This document shows, piece by piece, positions 11,168 to 22,812 of a stretch of DNA of 64,000 nucleotides. The notes below the pieces were generated by a model, which saw nothing but the letters and a program-made list of their open reading frames with translations, did not search any database and was not told the DNA's origin. Source of the DNA: Pinus tabuliformis (Eukaryota > Streptophyta > Pinopsida > Pinales > Pinaceae); NCBI GenBank assembly GCA_031772625.1, contig CM062819.1, positions 823,021,503-823,085,502 of the forward strand, in the 5' to 3' direction. The translations under genes were made by a program, and so were the position numbers. How positions within the stretch are numbered: position 1 is the first letter of the stretch; the number at the start of each line of letters is the position of its first letter.

Positions 11168-12673
11168 ATGGTTTTAAAAACCGGAACCAGTGCACCTAAT
11201 AAACCAGGTTTCAAACCGAAACCGGTCTATTTGGGATTGGTCAGATCTCAATGAACTAGTCTTCAAAAAATATATGAAATAATTAGTTTTTAATTAAAAA
11301 AAATATTTTCAACATTTAAAACCATGATTCCAAACCAATAGAGACAAAATATGCAAGTTTTTCTCATTTATATACTATGTAAAGGTGAATATATTAAAAT
11401 GGCACTGATCCCAATACATATCAGCAACAAAATACATAATCAACAAGGCTCTAAATGGCCCCTAGAGTCCAGAAACAATGCTCTAAGCTATGGGGCCACT
11501 GACCTACTACAAGTCTACATATCAATGATCAACAACACAATCACTCCTCATCATGATCAAAATAATCACCACTACTAGACAAGATATCATAAACATAAGC
11601 TACACAAATAATATGGCTAAGAGTTTGAGGACTCCTAAAACTCCTCTACAATTTAAGTAGTAGCAGCAAAAATAGACATCAAAACCACAAATCACTGATC
11701 AACATGGTCACTCATGAAACTCATCATTGATTCAACACTACTAGAAATGGGATCATCAACAAGAGATACATAAACATCATCTAGCTCAAAGTTTTTAGAC
11801 TTGGATTGCTCAACCTTATAACATGACAAAAATTGAAAAGATTTAACATGCATAACCAATGATTTTGGTTTGAGTGAAGCGTTCATCCCCCCAACCTTAT
11901 AATGTGGTAGAAAAAGATTAGCATGCCTAACCAATTATTTTCCTTTGAGTGAAGGGTACATTCTTATTAAGGTCATGGTAGAGGAGTTCAACCATCAATA
12001 CCACCAACATCAACAACGTTCAACAATCAATGCCACCAACATCAAGGTTCTTAAAGGGATTCATGCTCTTGATCAAATTCCAATCTCATACCCTCACACA
12101 TGATAGAATCAAATGGAAAATTTGCAAACCCCCAAACCATGAAATCCTGAAAACCATTAAGTCTGCTGAATTTTGAGTGAAATCTAAAATTCTAGTTTCT
12201 CCATATAAAATCCACTCTCAAACATCTTGAGTGATTTCATGGTAATGTTAAAAATTTAAGTAAAATGATGAAAATGAAAAATAAAGGAAATGTCACTTTT
12301 ACTTTAAGAATTTAACATTACCATTAATTTCCAACATTGCTAGGGTTGAGATGTGTCAGGAAAATGAGAGGGTAGACATGCTTTTCTTGGAGGGACTATT
12401 TTTGGAGGAAAACAACCCCAAATTTCCCTCAAAACAACTTCAAAACTCACAAAACTTCATTCTGTGGGGTCTATAGCTTCCCTTGCAATAAAACGATCGA
12501 TTTATGATGGAAGCGACTGGTTTGACCATAAACTAGCCGATTTGGTATGTTTTTTGTGAAATTTGGGTGAAATGAACCCTTAAACTAGGTTTTTTGGCTG
12601 GTTTGACCCAGTCGCCTAATGAACCGAACTGTTTGACCAGTTCTGGTTCAAGCTGACCGATTTTTAAAACTAT
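11168..12673. mobile_element. Mutator-like non-autonomous DNA transposon (1.5 kb)
   Basis: The block has imperfect terminal inverted repeats: ATGGTTTTAAAAACCGG at the left end and, read inward on the other strand, ATAGTTTTAAAAATCGG at the right end. Both ends then share AACCAG and other ACCGG/AACCGG-type subterminal motifs. It is flanked by a perfect 10-bp direct repeat GGTAATATCC. Removing the block and one repeat copy rejoins the minus-strand RT reading frame of the outer gypsy element across its conserved DFKSGYYQ motif, which fixes the ends. A 9-11 bp target duplication is characteristic of Mutator-like elements, so that assignment is inferred. No transposase is visible; the longest open frame (minus, 11692-11934) has no known motif. 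Confidence 0.8.
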
Positions 12674-12683
12674 GGTAATATCC

Positions 12684-12890
12684 AGACTTAAAGTCCAGCT
12701 TGGTGAAGTATTTTTCTTGTTGCAACTGTTTCTTCACCTCACTTGATTCTATAACAGAATCCCTGTACAACCCAATATTTGACAATGGGGAGTCTGACAA
12801 TAGTTGGATCTCGTGTTCCATTTCTGTCTTAGTTGGTAACCCTTTAGGCTCTCGGAACACATCCCTGTATGCTTGTAATAATTCCAATTG
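12684..12890 (-). pseudogene. N-terminal RT of outer gypsy element
   Basis: Minus-strand translation gives LLQAYRDVFREPKGLPTKTE followed by KKQLQQEKYFTKLDFKSGYY, the fingers-to-palm start of a Ty3/gypsy RT. Between them the expected template-contact block is shortened, so there is an internal deletion. The frame stops being RT-like at the Mutator-like insertion boundary. Confidence 0.8.
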
Positions 12891-13400
12891 TTGTTTCTAT
12901 TTCTTAGTACACCCCTCTAAGGATGCCTTGCCTCTTATTCACTCCTCTTGAGACTGTCTTTCTCTTAAAAACAATAAAACATACTTCTTGCTGGAACTGA
13001 TCAATTTATTTACTTGGTTGGCACTTACTAGTGAAATTTTTGACTTGCCTTTGTGCACATTGATGATGAATGATTTTCCTTCCTTGACGAGCCAGTATTG
13101 GTTGGATCTCCTCATGAATATTACATTGCACATGTACATGTATGGACTCCAAAAGAAGACTCCACATACATCAAGGGGAACCACATCTAGATCTACTTCA
13201 TCAGTAAAATTAGTACTGATAGCAAATCTAATTTTACACTATTTTGTTACTTTCAGTTCTACATCCTTATTTACCCATCCTAGTGGATATGGGTTTTGAT
13301 GATTGCGAACTTCCAACCCCAACTTCTTGACCAACTCTGCTGCAATGAAATTCATCTGCAATCCTGTGTCACACAAAGCATCAATCTTGTTTTCTTGACC
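12890..13400 (-). pseudogene. Protease-region of outer gypsy element (broken)
   Basis: The minus strand gives VPLDVCGVFFWSPYMYMCNV and then FIINVHKGKSKISLVSANQV (12939-13184), the region between the aspartic protease and RT in a plant gypsy family. Upstream, near 13270-13370, residues resembling the protease (LVKKLGLEV, and DALCDTGLQM where the usual Asp-Thr-Gly would lie) can be read. The frame is interrupted by stops. Confidence 0.65.
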
Positions 13401-14565
13401 TGTATCTTTATATGGAAGAGTTTGGTCATTTCTTTCTCTTCCTGTTACTGAAGGCTACTCAGATTCACCTCCCTCTACACTAACGTACATACTATATTCT
13501 TATCCACGGCTGAGCTACTTTCAACTTGGTTGCATGAATCCATGGCCATAAGATTCTTCTTCTTATTATCTTTCTTATTATTCTTCGGGTTTAGATCTGA
13601 ATGCAACTTTCAACACTTCTCCTCTATATGGCCATCAATGTTGCAGTGGTTGCTAGGATCTTTATAATGGTGTGTTGTGGCTACCATATTTTTATCTTTC
13701 CCCCCTTTTGCTGCTTCTTCCCCTCCTTAGAAGCTTCCTGTTGCTCCTTCTGCTTCGATCCACTTGATTGTGCTCTCTTCAGTCCTATGTTCTCCAGGTA
13801 CTGTGCCTCAACACAAGCCTTGTCCACTGATTTGGGCTTGAACAACATCACTTTATCACACAGTTAGAGGTGCAGACCCCCCAAATACTTGAGGAGTACA
13901 TCTGGGTTCTTTGGAGAGATACCCAACATTATAGCCATCTTCTTGAATTTCGTGGTGTACTCCTGCACACATTGGACCAATTTTTGCTTGAAGTAATGCC
14001 ACCCAATCCACTAGTCCTGCATGTACCTGATGGGATAAAAATGTGACTTAATGAGGGCTTTGAAATCTTCTCACTTAGTCACTGTAGGTTATCCCTCCAA
14101 CCTCAGGGTTTCTATGTGTATTTCCCACGAAGTCAGTGCATGGCCCTCCAATTTCAGTAGAAAAAATTAGATTTTCTATCTTTTCTCAATCTGATGAATG
14201 TTGAAATAAAATTCCAGTTGCAACAACCAATGTTTTAGCTTCAGAGTGTCGGTCTCGCTGTGGTATGGCTTGATATCGATTTTTTCTTCCATTTTAAATA
14301 GGCACTGATTCATGGCACTTAAACCTGGCTGATCTTTTCCGAATTCTTTCTTCGACTGGTTCTCCGTTTCTCCTTGATATTTTGATCCCTGTTCAAATTT
14401 GTCCTCTACATTCGAACCCCCATCTTCTCCAAATATCCACAGCTTGCTATTCAAGGATGCCATGAGGATTTTTACATTGCGATTGATATTTATGACTTGT
14501 TGTTCCAGCTGTGTAAAGTTCACCTTTGCAGGATCACGAGGTTTATTCACTGACTCATTAGTCAT
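13400..14565 (-). pseudogene. gag of outer gypsy element (broken)
   Basis: The minus-strand N-terminal part is open from the ATG at 14565 (MTNESVNKPRDPAKVNFTQL) to 14176. It includes a segment KHWLLQLEFYFNIHQIEKR typical of gypsy capsid. Later frames contain HCNIDGHIEEKC near 13613-13645, a zinc knuckle (C-x4-H-x4-C) whose first Cys is missing. Stops follow, including one right after the knuckle. Confidence 0.75.
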
Positions 14566-14637
14566 GATTAGGGTTTTACGATTTTCGGCCTTGTTGATCT
14601 AGATCCTTGCAATCTCCATAAAATACCCAAAGAAACC

Positions 14638-14652
14638 TGCTCTAATATCAAA
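14638..14652 (-). other. Primer-binding site of outer gypsy (degenerate tRNA-iMet type)
   Basis: Plus-strand GCTCTAATATCAAA reads TTTGATATTAGAGC on the minus strand directly inside the 5' LTR. It differs at a few positions from the TGGTATCAGAGC initiator-Met primer site. Confidence 0.7.
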
Positions 14653-15585
14653 TGATCCGTAAAATTCCATGGATATTCCACTAGACAATTCATCACAGTA
14701 GATCTGATAATAATATATTAAAATTCTGAATTTCTACACTATTACAGTTTTAGTAAAACTCTAGATCTGTAAATTTAACTATAATTAATGCATGCATGCG
14801 AATGGAAATTATGAAGAAAAGTAGAGAACAATAAAATAAGTTCACACACACACATAAGACACAATATATTCTCTAGGATACCCTTTCGGGAGAAAACCCA
14901 GTTGGAAGGTGAGGCCTCTTCGCTCTCTTTCTTTGTCTGGAAAATAAGGCTCCAGGTACAAAGAAGTAATGTCTGTGCCCTGTGGGATGCTACAATGCAC
15001 ATATCTTTTGTGTGTGATCTACCTCCTATCTTACCTGGCTATATTTTCTCAACTATGGAACAAAATTCTCTCGAAAGAATGGAATGCTTCTTCCTCCTAG
15101 TGGTTCGGTTATAACACAACTCGATAACCTACTAGTGGTTATTTTTGACTACATCAATTCTTAACTCGAGTTACAATATAGAATCTTCTAGAGTCTTTTA
15201 CATCACAAACATGTGGCTAACCCCTTTTCCATGAATAATGGGGTCTGACGTGGCATCCTCCTGAACTATAGGTGTGAAAACAAGAAGATAAACTTTTGGG
15301 TGGCATAATTTTTGCATACGGACTCCGATTTGCGCACTTCTTGCATCGTCGGAAATATTTCTATGTGTAGAATAACATGAAAAGGTGCGGGGCCAAAGCG
15401 GGAAAGTTTTACCCCCCAAAAAACATTGTTTTGATTCCTCAAAACGCTCTCGAAAAGTTTCATACCCCGTTTCATAAAACTGCGTCCCACCGGTAAAAAC
15501 GTTCCCATGAGCTGATTCCTCCACTTTTTCCACTCTGAATGCATTGAGATGGATGAAAAACAATATATTAATCGAATCTGGATCA
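14653..15585 (-). repeat. 5' LTR of outer gypsy element
   Basis: This copy begins TGATCCGTAAAATTCC and ends GGATCA on the plus strand. It is the partner of 787-1713 and is followed by ATTTT, matching the left flank of the element. Confidence 0.85.
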
Positions 15586-17582
15586 ATTTTCCAATGAAAT
15601 AATGCATTGTCCTCTGTCTAGGGCTTCAACAATAGACCACAAAATGAAGCATACCTCAACAACAACTCATATAATATTGATCTCAACAAGTCAACTTGTT
15701 TTGCAAGTTCTAGCCTTAAGTATGTATAGACATGAGTAGTTTCAAAGTTATTCATCTATATAGGCTCTCTCACATAATGCATGTTGAAATTCAAAACAAA
15801 AACTTCTTAGCTGACCTTCCAAGATTTGAGGAAAACCTTTGAATGTGAGCTGCAACATAAATATAGTGAATATAGAATCCAATTAGCCTTCTATCCTCTG
15901 TGAATGAAAGCGATGATCCTTTCTTGCAATCCAATAACAAGAAGTTGAATTTCACTAGTCCTATAACAGAATATTGAATAACAGAGATATAGTTATATAA
16001 GCTTCGGTTAGAGTCTCCATAGAGTTTCCAATTAAGACCACATGGATTTTCCTTATAATTACAAGCACAAAATGTCTCTTGTGTTTAGAATTTAGGTCTA
16101 CAGGAATCCAATCTTCAATTGATAAACATAGATGATGCCGTTTAGAAAAATATCTCAAGTTCCAATCAAATTATGCTTCTTCTGTAAAATGATTGCGATA
16201 AGGAGGTAAGACAAGAGTCACAGGAAGCCCTACGCTTTCAATACTGTATCTAACCGAGCCCTAATATGTGTTGCAAACTTTATTTTGAGGGCTACAAGCC
16301 TGAGTCGGATCCATAACACACCTTGGTTGATGAAGCCCCAAAACAAGTGAGGTTTATTTACTTCAATGAAACTTTGATGAAGAGCCTGTCCATAGAAATT
16401 AGAGTTTGATGACCTGTAATAAAAGTGGGTCCCAATAAAACCATTTTTAGCCTAGAATTTATTCCATAGACCCATGCTGCTTATGAACCAAAAAACTTGC
16501 AATTGGTTGCCCAAACGAATCCAAAAAGAAAGAGGGAAAAGGCAAAACCCTTGTTCACCAAACCCACTCTAGTGATATCTTCGCTGTCTCCATAGGGGCA
16601 ATATATTTCAGAGCTAACACACAAATGATTTCGAATTTAAGTTCATCTCTATGGAGGAGAAATGTGACTTACTTTTATATACATAGGAGGGTTTCAATGG
16701 ATGCAACGAGCTCCTAATTTGGAGGGAAACCCCAAATTTGAAATTCAAATTTTGGAGGGAGCCATAACATGAGTTTTGAATTTTAAGATTTGAAACCCAA
16801 GAGATGAAGTCAATATATCTCTAGTAATAGGGTTTTAATATTTCCTTGAAGATAAAACCTCGTTCATGAGTTATTAATCCAAGAATAATAATTAAGACCA
16901 AGTTTGATCAAGACTTTTTGGTGAAAATCCCACCTTCATGATTAGACCAATGATAGGATGCCATACCAATATCTTTTGGGGTTTTTACCCACGATTTGAG
17001 GTTGTCAACTTCAAATTGTAATATATCTCAAACTGTGAAGAACTACATGGTGTGCTACATACCACCAAAAATAACTTGACGAGGAGAATCCATCAAGGAT
17101 GATCCTGACACCAAAAACCATGAATTTCCATGTCATTTTGGCTGAAAAAAGGCGGGGCATCTCATAGTGTTGCTTGGGTTGGCATCAATGACAGCCACAT
17201 ATCAACAAAAATCATAGTAGGTACACTATTTGGAGGAGGAAATAAATCTTGCAACAAAATTAGATTGATTGAGTTTGCCTTTGAGGCAAATTTGGAGGAA
17301 GAATGTTATGAGTTGAAGGAACATTAAAAGACCGCAACAAAAGGTAGCACCAAAAGAGAATTGCACTAGCGATTATAGTATGCATGTTCATATGATGTTG
17401 AACAAAAAGGTAAGGTCATCTTATGTTTTCAATTAATTTTTGAAGCAAGTTATTGATTACAAGTAGCAGAGATGAGAATGTATACATTTGATGACTCTAG
17501 CCAAGAACAAAGAGAGTTCTTGATGATGATGTAAAAGAACCTTGCAACAGAGAAGGAGGAAAATCAAAGTTATCAGAGGGAA
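15586..17582. other. AT-rich intergenic DNA, nothing identified
   Basis: I see no conserved coding segment, LTR pair, RNA gene or tandem repeat here. Short open frames exist on both strands but have no recognisable motif. It separates the outer gypsy element from the degenerate coding-like stretch that follows. Confidence 0.5.
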
Positions 17583-19235
17583 ATGGTGAGAAAGTTGAGT
17601 GCAGAAGCTAGAGGAGTAGAGAGTTTTGAAGTGAAGATTCCAGAGGAAGGAATTAGCAGAAATACTAGCGGAAGACTAGGCATGGAAGAGTTTAGTGTGG
17701 TATTTATAAACATGTTGATGGAGTTAGATTGTTGCAGTGACTTGTTTACAACTCATAGTGAGGAAGGAGAAGCTCATAGAAGAAGGAATACTACAACTAT
17801 TGATGGGCATAGTCAAGGTTCAGAGGTAAGCCAAAGAAGATCATGTCAAAACAAACTTAATAGAGAAGTAGCTAAAATTAAATTACAACTAGAGATGATG
17901 AGAGAACTACTACAGAGAGATGAGGAAGACCATAGATACAGATGGACTCTACAGAGGAGAGTTAAGTGGAATTTGTTGTAGGAGAGATTGAGACAAAGGA
18001 AAATTGCTCAGTTAAGGGAAGAACTCAGGACAATTGAGTATGAAGAAGTGGGTTACATATGTGAACCTGAGAAAGGATCTATCCTTGGAGAAAGTGATGA
18101 TGATGTTGATGAGAGACTAACTAAAAGTCTCACAAATTGTTTAGAGAATGAAGATCAACATGGAGAAATGATACCTGAAGCATCAAATGAGGCCACAAGG
18201 CCTTATGATTTTGAAACTAATGATTTGTGTATGTTTGTAGGTTGCTTAAGCCATGAAAATGATGGAGAGCCTTTGAAATTTGTCATAGAGGTGGAGAAGA
18301 ATGAAAAAAATCTAAATTATGTTATGAAGAAGGATGAGACTGTGTGTTCTCATGAGAGTCAATAGAAGGAGATTCTTACACAAGTGAAGAAGGAATTTTT
18401 TGGAGGAAATTTGCAAGAATTTGTTTTAGCAGGAAATAAAGTGAAATTGGTTCATGCAGACAATCAAAATAAAGAAGAGATGAAGCATTCATATGAAGTG
18501 CTTCTGAAGTTTAATTAAAATGATTGGAAATGTTGCTGGTAAATGAATCTGAATTATAAATTACAACCAAAGAAGAGGAATGTTCAAGCATGCCTAACAG
18601 TGAAAATGTGGTTACAACATCCAAGGAAGCTGAGGTAAATTGTAAATTTAATTTTAAGGATGCAAGCATAGAAAATGGTGATGGATATGAAATAGAATTA
18701 TTTCTTAAAAATAAACCACAAGTTGAACATTCAAATTTAGTGTTCAAAGATTTTGATGAAGAGGATTTTTTAGAGAAGTGGCTAGAAAAAGAAACAAGTG
18801 ACAATTCAGATTCAATTATTTGAAGAATCAAATTATACAACCAATTAGCAATGGCTTAGAGGAAGAAGAGGGGTAACAATTGAGTGACAATTCAGATTCA
18901 ATTATTTGAAGAAGCAAATTATACAACCAATTAGCAATGGCTTAGAGGAAGAAGAGGGGTAACAATTGATGAATAGAAATAGCAACACATTTCAACAAAC
19001 AAGGAGCAACATGTACGAACAAGGAGATAAACTGGACATGGAGATTGAGAAATTGAGAAAAATGATGAAAGAAGTGCCTAGAAAGAGTTACACTAATGTA
19101 AGATGGTTCGTCAACAACAAGAGGTATTTTATTGTACAAGAGAGCACAAGTAAAGTAAATAGAAGGTTGCAAAAAAATATTTGGAAACTAGGAGGGAGGA
19201 AGGTGACAAAAGAAGGCGCAAAAGAACAACAATAA
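17583..19235 (+). pseudogene. Degenerate Lys/Glu-rich coding-like stretch, family unknown
   Basis: Plus-strand open segments at 17583-17981, 17988-18365, 18590-18823 and 18966-19235 are Glu/Lys/Arg-rich, with likely coiled coils (KIKLQLEMMRELLQRDEED, then QRKIAQLREELRTIEYEE). They are separated by single stops, so they probably derive from one ancestral reading frame. The last piece (YNVRWFVNNKR-like, basic) is followed by an 'AWDPRGFINK'-like run after another stop. I do not recognise a family. A retroelement gag or accessory protein is possible from the setting, but no zinc knuckle, protease or RT lies nearby. Confidence 0.35.
18797..18968. repeat. 86-bp tandem duplication
   Basis: Two adjacent copies, 18797-18882 and 18883-18968, each begin AGTGACAATTCAGATTCAAT and run through AGAAGAGGGGTAACAATTGA. 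One internal difference (GAATC versus GAAGC) is visible. Confidence 0.9.
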
Positions 19236-21407
19236 GATTGTAAAGCATGTGGAAAACTAAAAAACAAGGCTTGGGATCCTAGAGGATTCATAAATTAATG
19301 ACACATGACAAAACAAGGTAATGAACTTTCTACCTTGGGGATCTAATTCAGGAGCATTAGAGTTTCCAAGCCACTAAGTCCTTGATGTAAAAAATATTTT
19401 GGAAGGGGCCTTGACTTTGAGAAGAATTTATATTCTTTTATGTAAATAAATTGTGTTTTAGAAGTTGAGATATTTTATGAGTTTTAGAACTAGATGAGTT
19501 ATAGGTTTAGCAAAAACTATGGATAGGTGAGATTTTTCCTATGGGAAAAAGCTAATTTACCTTGAAAAGCATGAGAGATGTAGGGAATAAATAATGATAA
19601 CTTTAGGGAATAAATCATGGAGTGATTTATGGATGTAGAAAAATCTACTTTTCTTTTAAATTTGTATTTAATCACCATAAGCCTATGTGTAAGGCTAATG
19701 ACCGAAAGGATGTGAAATCATGCCATAGAGAGGAAGGAGAAGTTCTAAGTAGATGTATGTACATATTATGTTAATGAAATTGAGTTTTTATTATATGGCT
19801 ATCTATGCATGATTGTGTAATTCAAATTTGAATGTATGAATTCAGAATGAATGGTAGATAATGGAATTTTATCATATGAAGGAAACAATTTATGTTATGG
19901 GATTTGAGGCAATTAAGGGAAGAATTTGGTACATGCATAGATATTTTGTGTGTTTGTTTTATTGTAGGATCAAAGAACTAGATCAATAAGTGGTTAAATG
20001 TATATGTGAACCTTGATGTCAGTAGTGCCTTGACATCCAAGAAGTAGAGAAGTTGAAGATGTAGGAAAGGTAGGATTTTATTGCATCACTTATGCTTGTG
20101 GATTTAGGTTTTGATGTAGAGGTTATGGATGGAAATTTTCAATGTGTTCATGGGAAAATGTTGAATCATATTGAACATGGATATTTCCAAAGAAATTAAG
20201 ATATATAAGTTGAGTGCGGGGACATTTGGGTATGATATGGTTATTCAAGACATGACTGCTACGATGCTAGGTAAGCTCGAAGTCAATTTTTTTGAAACTT
20301 CAAATTTTAATATATTTCCTTTCTATCTATTTGTTACTGAATGGAAATACATTTCGTTGTCTTTCCTTTCCATTTATTTGTTGTACATGTTTGATGGGAA
20401 AACTATGGAGAAAAAAACCTAGTTACAAAAAATTTCCATTTGAATGCCAAGTCAAACTTTTATCTTTTTAGGGTGTGAGCATAACTGGAGTGTATTTGAA
20501 AACACACACTCCAAGAAGTGCAATAAGTTAAAAATGTTCAAATTAAAATTCTATTTTTTTATTTTTATTTTATAATTTCATTAATTTTAATTTATGTACA
20601 TGGGATATCATCCTCCAATTACAAATGGCTCTCATACAGATTACATGTCCATTGTCTTAATGATATGGTCTATGTTTACTACAATCATAGGTTGCGGGTG
20701 AGGTAGATGAAAAAAGTATGCAACATGAATACCATTTGTAAGACCCTTGATTTTGTTAATATTGTTGTACATAATTATTATATAGGTTGGTGAGATGGAT
20801 GATGTGGCCAAGGGCCAAAATATGTATTGTAAGAAATGTACATCATATTAATAATGAAAATATGCCAGTGGTTGTATGACAAGGGGATGAAATGAACATT
20901 TGGGGCTATGACTCCAAGAGAAGGGAACAAGCGTGGGCCAAAGACAAAGTTATGAACCAAAGTGCTTTTATTGTAGGGGAAAATCAACCTTAGGTTTGGT
21001 GAAGGTAGTTAGGAAAGTGCCAAATGGGAAGATAGAAACATGTATACAAAAGTGTTAGTTTCATGAGTTAAGGTCATTCTTGCATATTCATTCTTACCTA
21101 TTCATATCACTGTCCAAGCTTAGTAAGGGGAACATTACAAAGAGTTAAATTACATGGATAATTGATGTATAGTACCATAGAAGCATCCATGATGTCCCAA
21201 CATAGATATTTTTTTGGCCAACTTGCAATGAAGCCCTATAAGATGGATTTAACCTAAGGAACTACAGTTGCAGAGAAGAAGGATCCTCTCTTGCATTGTG
21301 TGATCTAAAAGGAAAAAGAGAGCTAGTGATTGGGATGGTTGTTCGAGTGTTATTGTTAGCCCTTGTGGTGTCATAGTCCTAACTCAAGGGTCGCTTGTTG
21401 TGGAGAG
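19236..21407. other. Intergenic DNA left of the Athila-like element
   Basis: No convincing gene. It is AT-rich, with short open frames on both strands that I cannot assign. It ends at the likely target duplication GAGAG (21403-21407) of the next element. Confidence 0.45.
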
Positions 21408-22707
21408 TGTTGGTACCATCCCATGACCTCCTTTTTCCTCCTAAAACATATCATTTGCTTACCTCTTTCCGTCATACATCTCTTAGATCCCTTGAAATTG
21501 ATTAGTTAATAGTACTATAGTTATTAAAATGCATTAAAATTGATTTAGGAGTTTTATGTTAAAGAATTAGGAATTTTTGATAAAATGACTACAGAAAGTT
21601 ACAACATCCTGTAATTGGTTTATTGTTTGACATATGGCATGACAGCTAGGCTAGAGCGAAGGGTAGGGATGAAAAGTAGAATGTCCAAGCATGGACGAAT
21701 ACCTATCCTACAGCAGAACCGACCCTCTTGCATGCGCGGTCAACGATGGTCAAAGCACAACATGTTGGCGAAAAAGGCAGCAACAGCATAGCATTCTAAA
21801 CTGATTTAGTTTTGTTCCTTTTTGAAATCAGTTCAGAATAGAAACATTTTAAAAAGTCATGACATGATAAAAGCGGCAACAGTCGCTTAATGAATGTACA
21901 TTCCAAATGTATGCGGTGTTAGTTTTTAGCAAGACATATGTAAACACAGTTCTGTGTGGTCAGTTAGTGATTATCATTGTATCGTTATCGAAACAGAGCT
22001 TTGGTTGAAACGTAATACGAAAAAACTCAGTTGCAGTCACGATTTCATATTGATTCTATAATTGGTTGATCATAGTCCAGTATACCTTTGAAAACGCGGA
22101 TGGGCCCTGCGTTGAACTGGTATACTGTCATTTCTTTTTATTCGCAACTTAGGGTATTAATGATATGCACAACAATTAGAATCGGTTTTTGATTTCACTA
22201 AAATGCGTATGAGTGATGTTTATGATAGTGCTTGAACAGTTCATCACTGAGATCGTGAATCGTATCCTGTAAGGGATTCGATCCTTTGTTGTCTTTTAAA
22301 GCAATGTCATGAACTCTGTTATCATTTTAAAGTATGCTTATGATTTCAGTATGTCTTTATCTTTCATGAATATTAGTTGAATGCTGAGTATTTGCTGAAC
22401 AGGGGTTTTATGCACAGTATCTCCGTAAGGAGATTGAAATCTTGGTTTAAAGTGATACACAGTGTTTTAATTTGGTAGATGAATTGAATGACAGTGTTTT
22501 AATTAGGTAGATGAACTGAGTGACCTAAGTGTTTGGGTGATAGGTAACACACCTCAATCTTCCGTAAAGAAGTCCTGTAACCTACCATCATAACCACTTA
22601 GCTAATAATCCTTTATGTCTATAGATTGTAGATGCATGCCTCGAAGTTTACTGATCCTGGTCAATAATAAATATAGCCTAATCTAGCACCCTAGATAGGA
22701 CACTACA
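21408..22707 (+). repeat. 5' LTR of Athila/Tat-like element
   Basis: The 1,300-bp LTR starts TGTTGGTACCATCCCATGAC and ends AGGACACTACA. Compared by eye with 31504-32802 it shows about 22 substitutions, mostly transitions, and one single-base indel (TTTGCTG versus TTTCTG near 22395). Confidence 0.95.
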
Positions 22708-22710
22708 TTT

Positions 22711-22728
22711 TGGCGCCGTTGCCGGGGA
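22711..22728 (+). other. Primer-binding site (tRNA-Asp type)
   Basis: TGGCGCCGTTGCCGGGGA lies three bases after the 5' LTR. This is the classic plant sequence complementary to the 3' end of tRNA-Asp, used by Athila-type elements. Confidence 0.9.
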
Positions 22729-22812
22729 GGCATACTTAAAGGATTTAAAAAGAAAAAAAATTTCAATAAACAAAAACGAGCAAAAACATAGATTTAGAAA
22801 TCATGTTCATTT

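Larger units (their letters stand above)
787..15585 (-). mobile_element. Outer Ty3/gypsy retrotransposon (degenerate, minus strand)
   Basis: This is a full-length but decayed LTR retrotransposon read on the minus strand. Its LTRs lie at 14653-15585 (5') and 787-1713 (3') and share long stretches beginning TGATCCGTAAA. A degenerate tRNA-iMet-type primer site lies inside the 5' LTR and a purine tract (read on the minus strand) lies inside the 3' LTR. The minus-strand order is gag, protease, RT, RNase H, integrase, which is the Ty3/gypsy order. It is split by a second gypsy element (3156-10108) and by a Mutator-like insertion (11168-12673). Flanks show ATTTT on the right and ATTTT or TTTTT on the left, a probable 5-bp target duplication. 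Stops are frequent, so it is inactive. Confidence 0.85.

Noticed and set aside
20171-20422. Short plus-strand open frame left of the Athila/Tat-like element
   Set aside because: No motif and no neighbours in the same frame. Considered chance.
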